The notes beneath the pieces were generated by a model. The model did no database searches and had not been told where the DNA came from. It saw only the letters and a list, made by a program, of their open reading frames with translations. Shown in pieces: positions 33,681-43,297 of a stretch of 64,000 nt of DNA (position 1 is its first letter; each line of letters begins with the position of its first letter). Origin of the DNA: Verticiella alkaliphila (GTDB taxonomy: Bacteria; Pseudomonadota; Gammaproteobacteria; Burkholderiales; Burkholderiaceae_B); NCBI RefSeq assembly GCF_018904615.1, contig NZ_JADCNH010000006.1:1-64000 (forward strand). The letters run 5' to 3'. Made by a program: the position numbers and the translations under genes.

Positions 33681-34760
33681 ATGTTGGACGCTGGCGCACA
33701 TGATCTCTCGGTTCTGGACCTGCTGGTGAGTGCGGTGCTCCTGCTCGACGAGCAGGGCACCATCGTGCACGCCAATGCGGCGGCCGAAGACATCTTCGGC
33801 CTGTCGCGGCGTCACCTGCTGGGCCTGGACGCGTGCAACCTCTTCGAGGAAGCCGAGGACCTGCGCCAATCCTTGCGCGAAGCCCTGGACGAGGCCTTCG
33901 CCCACAAGACATTGCCATTGCAGCTGGCGCGTCCCGGTGGCGGCGAGCCGCTGGACTTGAGCGCAGCCGTGGTGGTGCAGCATGGCCAACCCTGGCCCGT
34001 GCTGCTGGAACTGCGCGAAACCCATTACCGCACGCGGATCGAGCGCGCCGAAGAGCGCCTGGAGCACGCCGATGCGAATCGGGAATTGCTGCGCAATCTC
34101 GCCCATGAAGTGAAGAATCCCCTGGGGGGCCTGCGCGGCGCAGCACAACTGCTGCAAGCCGAGCTGGGCGACCCCCGCCTGACCGAATACACCCAGGTCA
34201 TCATTGCCGAAGCCGATCGCCTGCACGCCCTGGTGGACCGGCTGCTGGCGCCGCACCGCACGCCGCGACGACTCGGCCCCGTGAACATCCATGAAGTCTG
34301 CGAGCGCGTCGCCGCCCTCGTGATGGCCGAATGTGGTGCGGGGCTGAAGCTCATCCGCGACTACGACATCTCTGCACCCGAACTCACCGCCGATCGCGAA
34401 CAGCTGATCCAGGCGCTGCTCAACGTGGTGCGCAATGCCGCCCAGGCACTGGCAGAGCGTCGCCGCCAGGGGCAGGCCGAGATCACGTTGCGCACGCGGG
34501 TGGCCCGGCAGGTGACCCTGGCGCGGCAGCGCCACCCGCTGATCCTCGTGCTGCAGGTGATCGACAACGGCCCCGGCATCCCCGAGGCGATCCGCGAGCG
34601 CGTGTTCCTGCCGCTCGTCTCGGGCCGCGATGGCGGCACGGGGCTGGGCCTGTCGGTGGTGCAGACCATCGTGCAGCAGCACGGCGGCGAGATCGATGTC
34701 GAGAGCCGCCCAGGCTGCACGGAGTTCCGGCTGATGCTGCCCCTGACCTCTCCCGCTTAA
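33681..34760 (+). CDS. ntrB: NtrB nitrogen-regulation sensor kinase
   Basis: This 359-residue soluble histidine kinase has a PAS domain (about 9-70; LLLDEQGTIVHANAAAEDIFGLSRRHLLG). The phospho-acceptor is His142 in LLRNLAHEVKNPLGGLRGAAQLL, and N/G boxes are LLNVVRNAAQALAE, VIDNGPGIPEAIRE and GRDGGTGLGLSVVQ. There is no transmembrane segment. It phosphorylates and dephosphorylates NtrC under PII control. ATG 33681 is chosen because it places the PAS core and the His as in E. coli NtrB. An ATG at 33645, overlapping the glnA stop as TGATG, would add 12 non-conserved residues. Confidence 0.94.
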   Translation: MLDAGAHDLSVLDLLVSAVLLLDEQGTIVHANAAAEDIFGLSRRHLLGLDACNLFEEAEDLRQSLREALDEAFAHKTLPLQLARPGGGEPLDLSAAVVVQHGQPWPVLLELRETHYRTRIERAEERLEHADANRELLRNLAHEVKNPLGGLRGAAQLLQAELGDPRLTEYTQVIIAEADRLHALVDRLLAPHRTPRRLGPVNIHEVCERVAALVMAECGAGLKLIRDYDISAPELTADREQLIQALLNVVRNAAQALAERRRQGQAEITLRTRVARQVTLARQRHPLILVLQVIDNGPGIPEAIRERVFLPLVSGRDGGTGLGLSVVQTIVQQHGGEIDVESRPGCTEFRLMLPLTSPA

Positions 34761-34772
34761 CCGGAGCACGCG

Positions 34773-36347
34773 ATGAAACCGATTTGGGTCGTCGATGACG
34801 ATCGTTCCATCCGCTGGGTGCTCGAAAAAGCCCTGGAGCGCGCGGCCATCCCGTGCGTGAGTTTTGCCAACGCCGCCGACGCCCTGGCAGCCCTCGAACA
34901 TCAGCGCCCGCAGGTGCTGGTGTCCGACATCCGCATGCCGGGCCTGGGCGGGCTGGAACTGTTGCGCGCCATCAAGGCACGCCACCCCGAGGTGCCGGTC
35001 ATCATCATGACCGCCTACTCGGATCTGGACAGCGCTGTGGCGTCGTTCCAGGGCGGTGCCTTCGACTACCTCGCCAAGCCCTTCGACGTGGACGCGGCGC
35101 TGGCGCTCATCCGCCGGGCCATCGGCGGCACGAGCGATGCCGGCGGGCGTGAGGATGAGCCGAGCGCCGATGCCATCACCCCCGCCATGAGCAGCGCGGC
35201 ATTCCAGCCCGGCATGCTGGGCCAGGCGCCCGCGATGCAGGAGCTCTTTCGCGCGATCGGTCGGCTCTCGGCCTCCAGCGCCACCGTGCTCATCACGGGC
35301 GAATCGGGCAGCGGCAAGGAGCTCGTTGCACGCGCCTTGCACCGTCACAGCCCGCGCGCCGACAAGCCCTTCGTGGCGATCAACACCGCGGCGATCGCGG
35401 GCGAGCTGCTCGAATCCGAACTCTTCGGCCATGAGCGCGGCGCCTTCACGGGCGCGCATGCACGCCGCGCCGGTCGCTTCGAGGAAGCCGATGGCGGCAC
35501 GCTCTTCCTGGACGAGATCGGCGACATGCCCGCCGAGTTGCAGACGCGGCTCCTGCGGGTGCTGGGCGACGGCACCTTCTATCGGGTGGGAGGCGCGAGC
35601 CCGATCCGCGTGAATGTGCGCGTGATCGCTGCCACGCACCAGCCGCTGGAGCAGCGCGTGCGTCAAGGCACGTTCCGTGAGGACTTGTTCCATCGGTTGA
35701 ACGTGATTCGCCTGCGCCTGCCGCCGTTGCGCGAGCGCGCTGAAGACATTCCCTTGCTGGCCGCGCATTTCCTGGCGTCCAGCGCGCGCAGCCTGGGCGT
35801 GGAGCCCAAGCGGCTCAATCCGTCTGCCTCGCAGGCCCTGATGCGCTTTCCCTTCCCGGGCAACGTGCGTCAGCTCGAGAACATCTGCCACTGGCTCACG
35901 GTGATGGCGCCGTCGCAGGTGATCGATCTGCGCGATCTGCCCCCGGAGCTTCGCGAAGGCGGACTGCGCGAGAGCGAGACTGCCGGGCACGTCGCTCAGG
36001 GGGGCTGGCAGTCGGACACGACGAGCCTGGGCGAGCCCGCACCCGCGCCGGCGCCCGCTCGCGAACCCGACATGGCAGGCGGCGTCGCTTACGCCGGCGA
36101 GCGATCCTCGTCGACTGTCGGCGCACCGGTGGGTGCGGCCTGGCTGAACAGCCTGCAGACCGACGCCATGGGCCGCCTGCGCTCGGGCGAGAGCAACATC
36201 ATGCACGAGATGACCCGCGACTTCGAACGCGTGCTGATCACGGCGGCCCTGCACGCGTGCGGTGGACGTCGCGTGGATGCGGCCGGGCGGCTCGGCCTGG
36301 GCCGCAACACCATCACACGCAAGATGCGTGAGCTGGGCATGGAGTAG
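34773..36347 (+). CDS. ntrC: NtrC nitrogen-regulation response regulator
   Basis: This 524-residue sigma54 activator has a receiver domain with phosphorylated Asp52 (LVSDIRMPG) and Lys102 (AKPFD). The AAA+ domain has Walker A GESGSGKE (176-183), the sigma54-contacting GAFTGA loop (223-228) and Walker [12 protein letters not shown] ~70-residue Ala/Pro-rich linker (ends near AWLNSLQTD) leads to a Fis-type [29 protein letters not shown]. It activates glnA and other nitrogen genes from enhancer sites such as 31947-31963. It lies 12 bases after ntrB. Confidence 0.96.
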   Translation: MKPIWVVDDDRSIRWVLEKALERAAIPCVSFANAADALAALEHQRPQVLVSDIRMPGLGGLELLRAIKARHPEVPVIIMTAYSDLDSAVASFQGGAFDYLAKPFDVDAALALIRRAIGGTSDAGGREDEPSADAITPAMSSAAFQPGMLGQAPAMQELFRAIGRLSASSATVLITGESGSGKELVARALHRHSPRADKPFVAINTAAIAGELLESELFGHERGAFTGAHARRAGRFEEADGGTLFLDEIGDMPAELQTRLLRVLGDGTFYRVGGASPIRVNVRVIAATHQPLEQRVRQGTFREDLFHRLNVIRLRLPPLRERAEDIPLLAAHFLASSARSLGVEPKRLNPSASQALMRFPFPGNVRQLENICHWLTVMAPSQVIDLRDLPPELREGGLRESETAGHVAQGGWQSDTTSLGEPAPAPAPAREPDMAGGVAYAGERSSSTVGAPVGAAWLNSLQTDAMGRLRSGESNIMHEMTRDFERVLITAALHACGGRRVDAAGRLGLGRNTITRKMRELGME

Positions 36348-36367
36348 GGCAGACGGCGCCCTGCGTC

Positions 36368-37156
36368 TTATGGCCGGCGCGTGTCGCTGCGCGCCACGAA
36401 GGCCTCGACCGCCGCGCGGTGTTCTTCCGTGCGGTGGGCAATGGCCTGAAATCCGGCAGAGAGCTCCAGCAGCGTATCCAGACGGGTATGCTGCCCTTCG
36501 CGCAACAGACGTTTGCTCAGGCGCAGCGCCGGCCCGGATTGCTGGGCAATGCGCTGGGCGAGATCACGCGCTTCGCGCATCAGGTCGTCTGCAGCTACCA
36601 CGCGCGACACCAGTCCCCAGGCCAGCGCCTGGTGCGCATCGATCATGTCGCCCGTGAAGGTCAGTTCCGCGGCGCGTGACATGCCGATCGCCCGCGGAAG
36701 CAGCCACGCGCCCCCGTCGCCCGGAATGATTCCGAGCTTGACGAAACTCTCGGCAAAGCGCGCGGTGTCGGCCGCGACGCGGATGTCGCACATGCAGGCG
36801 AGATCGCACCCCGCGCCGATCGCGGGCCCGTTGACGGCCGCGATCACGGGCACCTCCAGGTTGTACAGGGCCAGGGGCAGCCGCTGAATGCCCTCGCGAT
36901 AGACATGGCGCAGCTGCGCGACGGAGACGGCTGGATCGAGTTGCTCCTGCATGGTGCGGATGTTGCCGCCTGATGAGAACACGGAGCCCGTGGCCGTCAG
37001 GATAACCACCTTGACGCTGTGGTCCTCCTCGATGCGCCGGCAGGCGGCGGTGAATTCGGCCACGGCCGTGTTGCCGGTCAAGGCATTGCGCACCTCGGGC
37101 TGGTCCATCGTCAGCGTGACGACGGGGCCGTCCTGGTCATAGCGAAGAAAGGTCAT
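36368..37156 (-). CDS. Enoyl-CoA hydratase/isomerase family protein
   Basis: This 262-residue crotonase-fold protein shows the oxyanion-hole segments NALTGNTAVAEFTAACRRIEED, FSSGGNIRTM and VIAAVNGPAIGAGCDLACMCDIRVAA. FAESFVKLGIIPGDGGAWLLPRAIG holds the catalytic-region Glu. The C-terminus has EHRAAVEAFVARSDTRRP. It would hydrate or isomerise an enoyl-CoA. It is divergent from the acyl-CoA dehydrogenase pair and convergent with ntrC, at the edge of the acyl-CoA cluster. ATG 37156 is preferred; an in-frame ATG at 37183 adds nine residues. Confidence 0.87.
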   Translation of the reverse strand: MTFLRYDQDGPVVTLTMDQPEVRNALTGNTAVAEFTAACRRIEEDHSVKVVILTATGSVFSSGGNIRTMQEQLDPAVSVAQLRHVYREGIQRLPLALYNLEVPVIAAVNGPAIGAGCDLACMCDIRVAADTARFAESFVKLGIIPGDGGAWLLPRAIGMSRAAELTFTGDMIDAHQALAWGLVSRVVAADDLMREARDLAQRIAQQSGPALRLSKRLLREGQHTRLDTLLELSAGFQAIAHRTEEHRAAVEAFVARSDTRRP

Positions 37157-37285
37157 GGCTGCATCGTCCGGGGAAAAGGCCATGCTACGGGCGTCGCCTT
37201 TTCGGGTCCAATATGGTTTGCCCGCCCTGTGATCACTTCGCGCTATCACTGCTTCCTCGATCGGCATTGGACGGCCGTGATACGG

Positions 37286-38460
37286 ATGGCTACGCTCTTG
37301 GGCATGCACACCATCGAACGTCACCGCATTCCCGACACGGACGAAGCCTTGCGCGCCGAGATCCGTGCCTTCATCGCCGAGGCCATTGGCGACATGCCGG
37401 CCGAGCGCCGCGCCCGCTCGTGGATGGGCTTTGACGCCGACTTCAGCCGGCGTCTGGCACAACGCGGCTGGGTCGGCCTCACACTGCCGACGGAATACGG
37501 CGGCGCGGGGCTCGGTCACTTCGCGCGCTTCGTGCTGGTGGAGGAACTCTTGTGCGCGGGGGCGCCTGTCGCGGCACACTGGATCGCGGATCGCCAGAGC
37601 GCGCCGCTCATCCTGCGCTTTGGCAACGAGGCGCAACGGCAATGCCACATTCCGCGTATCTGTCGTGGAGAGTCGTTCTTCTGCATCGGCATGAGCGAGC
37701 CGGGCGCGGGCTCGGACCTGGCCAGCGTCACCACGCGCGCCGAACGCACCGCGCATGGCTGGCGTTTGAACGGCGGCAAGATCTGGACGACCAACGCGCA
37801 GCACTCGCACTACATGATCGCGCTGGTGCGTACGAGCGGCACGCCGGCGGATCGCCAGAAAGGCTTGTCGCAGGTCATCATCGACCTGGCCCGGCCCGGT
37901 GTGAACATCCACCCCATCGTCGATCTGGCGGGTGACGCCCATTTCTCGCAGGTGTTCTTCGACGACGTTCACCTGCCCGAGGAAGCCCTGGTCGGTGCCG
38001 AGGGGGATGGCTGGCTGCAGGTGAACGCCGAACTCGCGTTCGAGCGCAGCGGCCCCGAACGGCTCTACTCGAGCATGGTGCTGCTCGAGCGCTGGCTCGC
38101 CTGGCAGCGCGAGACGGCCCGAGCGGGCGCGCCGCGGGCGTCCATTCCGAGCGCCTGGGCCGGCTGCTCGCCGAGCTCTCGGCCCTGCGCGGGCTGTCGA
38201 TCGGCGTGACGGCCCGCCTTGCCCAGGGCGAAAGCCCGCTCGTGGAAGCCGCTCTGGTCAAGGATGCCGGGACGACGGTGGAGCAGGCATTGCCCCAGGA
38301 GATCGCCCAGGCGCTCGCGGCCGATCCCGATCAGCCCGTGCCGCCCGAGCTCGTACGCACGGCCGCCTATCTGCTGCAGGTTGCGCCGACCTTCTCGCTG
38401 CGAGGCGGCACGCGCGAGATCCTGCGCGGGATGATCGCGCGGGGCCTCGGGCTGCGTTGA
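37286..38460 (+). pseudogene. Acyl-CoA dehydrogenase, frameshifted near 38136 (probable missing G)
   Basis: The frame from 37286 encodes a normal dehydrogenase up to about residue 283: N-terminal helices (DTDEALRAEIRAFIAEAIG), LTLPTEYGGAGLG, flavin-contact FCIGMSEPGAGSDLAS and KIWTTNAQHSHYMI. After RETARAGAPR it turns to nonsense and stops at 38209. The missing C-terminal domain continues in the next frame (GVHSERLGRLLAELSALRGL, then PTFSLRGGTREILRGMIARGLGLR to 38460). Adding one G to the run at 38136-38138 restores an intact ~391-residue protein. It is followed by a second, shorter dehydrogenase, as in heterodimeric FadE pairs. Start is ATG 37286 or 37304, neither with a strong ribosome site. 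Confidence 0.85.
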
Positions 38461-38473
38461 GACAGGAGCGATG

Positions 38474-39490
38474 ATGGATACGATGTTGTTTGAAGCCGCC
38501 GAGGCGTTGTTTGCGGACGTGTGCACGCCCAAGGCCGTACACGCCATCGAGGCGGGTGGCAATCCGCTGCCGATGTGGGAAGCGCTGGATGAGGCCGGCT
38601 TTGCCAACGCGCTCGTGCGCGAGTCGCACGGGGGCGCGGGCCTGGGCCTGACCGATGTGTTCGGTGTGCTGTTCGCGGCGGGCCGGCACGCCGTGCCCGT
38701 GCCGCTGGCGGCCACACTGCTGGCGCGCGGCTGGCTTGATGCGAACGGCCACGCCTGCCCAGCGGGGTTGATGGCCCTGGCGCCGTTGGGTGTGCGGCGC
38801 CATGCCCAAGGCTGTCAGGCTGCCCGGGTGGCGCTGGGTGCGCAGGCAGACCAGGTGCTGGGCGTGTGCGATGGCCAGGCGTGCCTGCTGCCCGTGGCCG
38901 AGGCCTCGGCCGAACCCGACGGCGTGCAGCGCAGTCTGGTCGTGTCGCTGACGTGGCCGTCGCAAAGCCACGTCGCGCCGCTGGGCCCGGCTGCTGGCCT
39001 GCTGGACCATGCCGCCGCAGGGCAGACCGCGCTGCTCGCGGGCGCCGCCGATCGCGTACTGCAGCTCTCGCTGCAGTACGTGCAGGAACGCTGCCAGTTC
39101 GGTCGCAGCATCGGCAAGTTCCAGGCGATCCAGCATCAGCTGGCGGTCATGGCCGAACACGCGGCGATGATGCGCATGGCGGCACAGATTGCGTGCACGG
39201 CAGGCCCGGGCAAGGCGCCCGTCGCGGCAGCCGTGGAGGCAGGGATGGCGGTGTGCGCTGAGCGCGCAGGGCAGGTGGCAGCGATCGGCCATGCCGTGCA
39301 CGGCGCGATTGGCGTGACCGTGGAACACGTCCTGCAGGTCTATACGCGCCGGCTGCAGCAGTGGAGCACGGATCTCGGCTCTGCCGCGTACTGGGCGCGG
39401 CGGCTGGGTGAGCGGGCGCTCACGTCGACACACACCGCGCTGGACGTCATCCGCTGCGAGGTGCAGCAGGATGCGGCGGTGGCCGGCTGA
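38474..39490 (+). CDS. Acyl-CoA dehydrogenase, second (smaller) subunit type
   Basis: This 338-residue protein has the acyl-CoA dehydrogenase fold: N-terminal EAAEALFADVCTP, WEALDEAGFANALVRESHGGAGLGLTDV, and C-terminal QYVQERCQFGRSIGKFQAIQHQLAVMAEHAAMM. The middle beta domain is shorter and less conserved, and the C-terminal G-T-x-E-I block is not evident. In paired dehydrogenases (pimeloyl-CoA PimCD or steroid side-chain FadE pairs) one subunit often lacks catalytic residues. This gene follows the first dehydrogenase by 13 bases, so a heterotetramer is plausible but inferred. AGGAG favours ATG 38474 over 38471. Confidence 0.85.
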   Translation: MDTMLFEAAEALFADVCTPKAVHAIEAGGNPLPMWEALDEAGFANALVRESHGGAGLGLTDVFGVLFAAGRHAVPVPLAATLLARGWLDANGHACPAGLMALAPLGVRRHAQGCQAARVALGAQADQVLGVCDGQACLLPVAEASAEPDGVQRSLVVSLTWPSQSHVAPLGPAAGLLDHAAAGQTALLAGAADRVLQLSLQYVQERCQFGRSIGKFQAIQHQLAVMAEHAAMMRMAAQIACTAGPGKAPVAAAVEAGMAVCAERAGQVAAIGHAVHGAIGVTVEHVLQVYTRRLQQWSTDLGSAAYWARRLGERALTSTHTALDVIRCEVQQDAAVAG

Positions 39491-39509
39491 CGCCGGCCGC
39501 CGAGGACGA

Positions 39510-40289
39510 CTACTTGCCCGTGAACTGCGCGGGGCGCTTCTCGACGAAGGAACGTACGCCCTCGACGAAGTCGCTGCTTTGCTGCAGCGAATCCTGCAGT
39601 CGGCGCTCCTCACGCAGGAACGCGTGCGGATCCTGCCACTGCTGGCCCAGGAGGCGACGCAAGGCCGCGACTGCCAGCGGCGCGCGCGTGAGGAGCTTGC
39701 GTGCACACTCGACGGCGGCAGGCAGGGCCTCGCCGACCGGTGCCGTGTGCTCGATCATGCCCCAGTCGAGCGCCTGCGGAGCTTGCACTGCCAAGCCTTC
39801 GATCATCATGCGGCGTGCGCGGCCCATGCCGATGCGCGCCGGCAGAGTGAGAGCCAGGCCGACGTCCGGCACCAGGCCGATGCCCGTGAAAGGCGCGCAG
39901 AACTTGGCGTTCTCCGCGGCCACCACATAATCGCAGGCCACCGCCAGCGAGAAGCCTGCGCCGTAGGCATTGCCTTCGACGGCCGCGACCAGCGGCTTGC
40001 GCGACTCGACCATCAAGGCGAACACGTCGTGCAGCACGCCGAGCAGCCGCTCTCCGTTGGGGCCGGGCGTGCGGTCCTTCAGATCCGCGCCCGTGCAGAA
40101 GTGGCCGCCTTCGCCCGTCAGCACCACGATGCGCACGGCATCGTCATCGAGCAGGGCGGTGAGTTCGCGCTTGAGCGCCAGACCCGCACGGGGCGTCAGC
40201 GCGTTCATGCGGGCCGGTCGATCGATGGTGAGGATGCCGATGGCGCCGTCGCGGTGCGTACGGATCGGGGAGGTTTCGGTCTCGCTCAT
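39510..40289 (-). CDS. Enoyl-CoA hydratase/isomerase family protein
   Basis: This 259-residue crotonase has GILTIDRPARMNALTPRAGLALKREL at the start. The two oxyanion-hole segments are GGHFCTGADLKDR and LVAAVEGNAYGAGFSLAVACDYVVAA, and KFCAPFTGIGLVPDVGLALTLPARIG follows. The C-terminus ends EGVRSFVEKRPAQFTGK. Asp replaces the Gly/Ala of the usual IPGAGG loop (LVPDVG), as in many PaaG-type isomerases and other non-classical crotonases. It is last in the minus-strand operon after another crotonase, an SDR and a thiolase, and is convergent with the dehydrogenase pair. Confidence 0.88.
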   Translation of the reverse strand: MSETETSPIRTHRDGAIGILTIDRPARMNALTPRAGLALKRELTALLDDDAVRIVVLTGEGGHFCTGADLKDRTPGPNGERLLGVLHDVFALMVESRKPLVAAVEGNAYGAGFSLAVACDYVVAAENAKFCAPFTGIGLVPDVGLALTLPARIGMGRARRMMIEGLAVQAPQALDWGMIEHTAPVGEALPAAVECARKLLTRAPLAVAALRRLLGQQWQDPHAFLREERRLQDSLQQSSDFVEGVRSFVEKRPAQFTGK

Positions 40290-40290
40290 G

Positions 40291-41055
40291 TCACTTGCCC
40301 TGCCAGACAGGCGCGCGCTTCTCGGCGAAGGCGCGGGCACCCTCGCGGGCGTCCTGGGATTCGAAGACAGGGGTCGCGACCTCGCGCTGGCGGGCGAACT
40401 GCTCGTCTGGCGCCCACGCGCCGGATTCCACCACCACGCGCTTGCTGCCCGCCGTGGCGAGGGGGCCATTGGCCGCGATGGTCTTGGCCAGCTCGAGCGC
40501 CGTCTCCAGCGCCTGGCCCGCTGGCACGAGCCGGTTCACGAGTCCGAAGCGGTGGGCGTCGGCCGCGGGCAGGAGGTTGCCGGTCAGGATGTACTCCATC
40601 GCAATGTGATACGGCAGGCGGTGCGGCAGACGCAGCAGGCCGCCCGCGGTCGCCATCAGGCCACGCTTGACTTCGGGCAGCCCGAAGTTGGCGTTGTCGG
40701 CAGCGACGATGAGGTCGCACGCAAGCGCGACTTCGAAGCCGCCGGCCAGCGCATAGCCTTCGACGGCGGCGATCAGCGGCTTGCGCGGCGGCCGCTCATT
40801 CAAGCCGGCAAAGCCTCGGCCTTCGACGGCGGGGCGCTCGCCGCGCAGAAATCCCTTCAGATCCATGCCCGCGCAGAAGTTGCCGCCGGCGCCCGTGATG
40901 ATGCCCAGGCGAATGTCGTCGCGGGCGTCCAGCTCGTCCAGGGCCTTGGCCATGGCCTGCGAGAGCGCCAGGGTGGCGGCGTTGCGGGCCTCGGGCCGGT
41001 TCAGCGTCATGATCTGCACGCCGTCGCGTACCTCGACCAGGAGTTCTTCGTTCAT
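40291..41055 (-). CDS. Crotonase / enoyl-CoA hydratase family protein
   Basis: This 254-residue crotonase has QIMTLNRPEARNAATLALSQAMAKALDEL, NFCAGMDLKGFLRG, and LIAAVEGYALAGGFEVALACDLIVAA. NFGLPEVKRGLMATAGGLLRLPHRLP carries the conserved Glu. The C-terminus (EGARAFAEKRAPVWQGK) closely mirrors that of the adjacent crotonase, suggesting an old duplication. A single base separates its stop from the next start, so translation is coupled. Hydratase is the likely activity. Confidence 0.89.
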   Translation of the reverse strand: MNEELLVEVRDGVQIMTLNRPEARNAATLALSQAMAKALDELDARDDIRLGIITGAGGNFCAGMDLKGFLRGERPAVEGRGFAGLNERPPRKPLIAAVEGYALAGGFEVALACDLIVAADNANFGLPEVKRGLMATAGGLLRLPHRLPYHIAMEYILTGNLLPAADAHRFGLVNRLVPAGQALETALELAKTIAANGPLATAGSKRVVVESGAWAPDEQFARQREVATPVFESQDAREGARAFAEKRAPVWQGK

Positions 41056-41135
41056 GGGGTGTCTCCTCCCTCGAATCGTGAGATGGGTGTTCCAGGGGCC
41101 GGGGGCGCGCATGCGCGCCACACCGGCCCGTATGC

Positions 41136-41900
41136 TCAGCGCGGCTGCATGCGGATGGCGCCATCCAGGCGGATCGTCTCGCCATTCAGATAGCCATTCT
41201 GGATCATGTGCGTCGCGAGCTCGGCGAACTCTTCCGGCTGGCCCAGGCGCGCCGGGTTCGGCACCGAGCGGCCCAGCGAGGTGCGGATGTCTTCGGACAG
41301 GCGCGCAAGCATCGGCGTGTCGAAGATGCCGGGGGCGATCGTGTTGACGCGGATGTTCTTGGAGGCGAGATCGCGCGCCGACACGAGCGTGAGGCCCACG
41401 ACACCGGCCTTGGCCGTGGCGTAGGGGACCTGGCCGATCTGACCTTCGAAAGCCGCCACCGAGGCCGTCAGCACGCAGGCGCCGCGCTCACCGTCGATGA
41501 CTTCGTTCCTGGCCATGCGCGCTGCCGACAGGCGCAGCACGTTGAAGCTGCCGATCACGTTCAGGCGGATCACCGATTCGAACTTCTCCATTGAGCCCGG
41601 GCTGCCGTCCTTCTCGACCAGCCGAATGGCCGCGCCACCGCCGGCGCAATGCACCACGGCCCGCAGCTCGCCCAGGCTCTCGGCCACGTCGAGCGCCGCG
41701 TTCATCTGGTCGGTGTCCGTCACGTCGGCAATGGAGAAACGCGCATTGGGGCCAAGCGACAGCGCGGCGTCGGCACCGTTGGAGCGTTCCAGATCGGCGA
41801 TCACGACCTTGGCACCGCCTTCGATGAGGCGACGGGCCGTGGCCAGGCCCAGGCCCGATGCACCGCCCGTGACGAGGGCAACGATGTTCTGCAGTTTCAC
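41136..41900 (-). CDS. SDR-family 3-hydroxyacyl-CoA dehydrogenase (HSD17B10-like)
   Basis: This 254-residue short-chain dehydrogenase has the NAD motif TGGASGLG (11-18) with Asp36 at the strand-2 end, which favours NAD. The catalytic set is Ser147, Tyr160, Lys164 (TASVAAFEGQIGQVPYATAK). DTPMLARL and the terminal GETIRLDGAIRMQP are typical of the type-10 (short-chain 3-hydroxyacyl-CoA) subfamily, which acts on 2-methyl-3-hydroxybutyryl-CoA and similar. GTG 41900 is taken as start because GGAG lies 9 bases upstream. It sits 28 bases after the thiolase gene and would supply its 3-ketoacyl-CoA. Confidence 0.9.
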   Translation of the reverse strand: MKLQNIVALVTGGASGLGLATARRLIEGGAKVVIADLERSNGADAALSLGPNARFSIADVTDTDQMNAALDVAESLGELRAVVHCAGGGAAIRLVEKDGSPGSMEKFESVIRLNVIGSFNVLRLSAARMARNEVIDGERGACVLTASVAAFEGQIGQVPYATAKAGVVGLTLVSARDLASKNIRVNTIAPGIFDTPMLARLSEDIRTSLGRSVPNPARLGQPEEFAELATHMIQNGYLNGETIRLDGAIRMQPR

Positions 41901-41928
41901 GACGTATGTCTCCAGGAAAAGGTGGCGC

Positions 41929-43106
41929 TTACAGGCGCTCGATGATGGTGGCGTTGGCCATGCCGCCGGCTTCGCACATCGTCTGCAGGCCATAGCGCCC
42001 GCCCTGCGTATGCAAGCCGTTGATGAGGGTGGCCATGATGCGGGTGCCCGACGCACCCAGCGGGTGGCCGAGGGCGATCGCGCCGCCCCACGGGTTCAGT
42101 CGCGCGTCGTCCGTGCCCAACTCGCGCTGCCAGGCCATCGGCACCGAGGCGAAGGCTTCGTTCACTTCGAAGTGGCTGATGTCATCCAGCGTGAGGCCGG
42201 CCTTGCGCAGCACGCGCTGCGTGGCAGGAATGGGCGCGGTGAGCATCATGAGCGGATCGTCGCCGATCACGTCCATCGCCACGACCCGGGCGCGCGGGGT
42301 GAGGCCCAGGCGCAGCGCGGTGTCCTCGCTCATCATCAGCACGGCCGAAGCGCCATCGCTGATCTGCGAGGCATTGCCCGCCGTGACCGACCATTCGATC
42401 TCCGGAAAGCGCGCGTGCAGTTCGTCATTGCGAAACGACGGTTTCAGGTCCGCCAGCTTTTCGGCCGTGGTGCCCGCGCGAATGGTCTCGTCCTGTTCTG
42501 CCGTGCCGGTCGGGGTCTGGATCGGCACGATCTCCTTGGCGAAGTAGCCAGCCTTGCGGGCATCGTCGGCCCGGGCGTGGGAGCGCGCCGAGTAGGCGTC
42601 CATGGCTTCGCGGCTGATCTGCCACTTCGCGGCCACCCGCTCGGCGCACACGCCCTGGCCGATCAGGCCGGGGGCATAGCGCTCGAGGAACGAGGGGCCA
42701 TACGGATTCTGGTCGATGCGGGAAATGCCCATGGCACCCGGCTCATGGATTCCACGCCGCAGGCGATCACGATGTCGTAGGCGCCAGCGGCGATGCCCTG
42801 ATGGGCGAAATGCACGGCTTGCTGGCTGCTGCCGCACTTGCGCTCGACGGTGGTGGAGGGCACGTGCTCCGGGAAACCGGCGGCCAGCCACGCGATGCGC
42901 CCGGGTGAGCCCGACTGTTCGCCCACCTGGCTCACGCAGCCCGTGATGACGTCATCGACGCTGCCGGGATCGATGCCGTTGCGCTCGACCAGGGCCTTGA
43001 GCACCTGGGCGAGCAATTCGGTGGGATGCATCTCGGTGAAGAGCGAGCCGGGCTTGGAGCGGCCCAGCGGCGAGCGGATGGCGTCGACGATGACGGGATT
43101 CTTCAT
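41929..43106 (-). pseudogene. Acetyl-CoA acetyltransferase (thiolase), frameshifted near 42732 (probable missing C)
   Basis: The first frame (from ATG 43106) encodes MKNPVIVDAIRSPLGRSKPG, nucleophile Cys91 in VERKCGSSQQAVHFAHQG and ACGVESMSRVP. It then derails at GTGCC-ATGGGC. The second frame continues MGISRIDQNPYGPSFLERYA through GVVAMDVIGD-type core, NPWGGAIALGHPLGASGTR (catalytic His) and TMCEAGGMANATIIERL (catalytic Cys) to 41929. Restoring one base between 42732 and 42733 (CC to CCC, giving Val-Pro-Met-Gly) rebuilds a ~392-residue thiolase. All catalytic residues are present, so the protein is probably intact in the organism. It heads the minus-strand operon opposite the IclR gene. Confidence 0.88.
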
Positions 43107-43297
43107 GGGGGACTCCGGTGTGCCCGGGACCGGGCAGGAAATGTCTCAGGGTGGCCGTGGAAACCGGCCATCGATATCTGGTTTGTGGACTATAGATTTC
43201 ATTATTCGGATGGTCAACAGCAAAATTTTGATTCGCAAGTGTTGGTTATTGAGCCACTCTCTTTTATCATCCGCCTTCAACTGGTGACGGACATCGC
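43107..43297. promoter_or_regulatory. Divergent thiolase/IclR promoter region
   Basis: The 191-bp gap becomes AT-rich from about 43185. It contains a perfect 10-bp palindrome, CAAAATTTTG (43221-43230), flanked by AT-rich sequence. An IclR-type regulator would be expected to bind here and control the divergent operon. Confidence 0.45.

Noticed and set aside
33633-36254. An 873-codon open frame on the minus strand opposite ntrB and ntrC
   Set aside because: It lies antisense to two unmistakable genes, has biased, repetitive composition and no recognisable domain. Long antisense frames are expected in GC-rich DNA.
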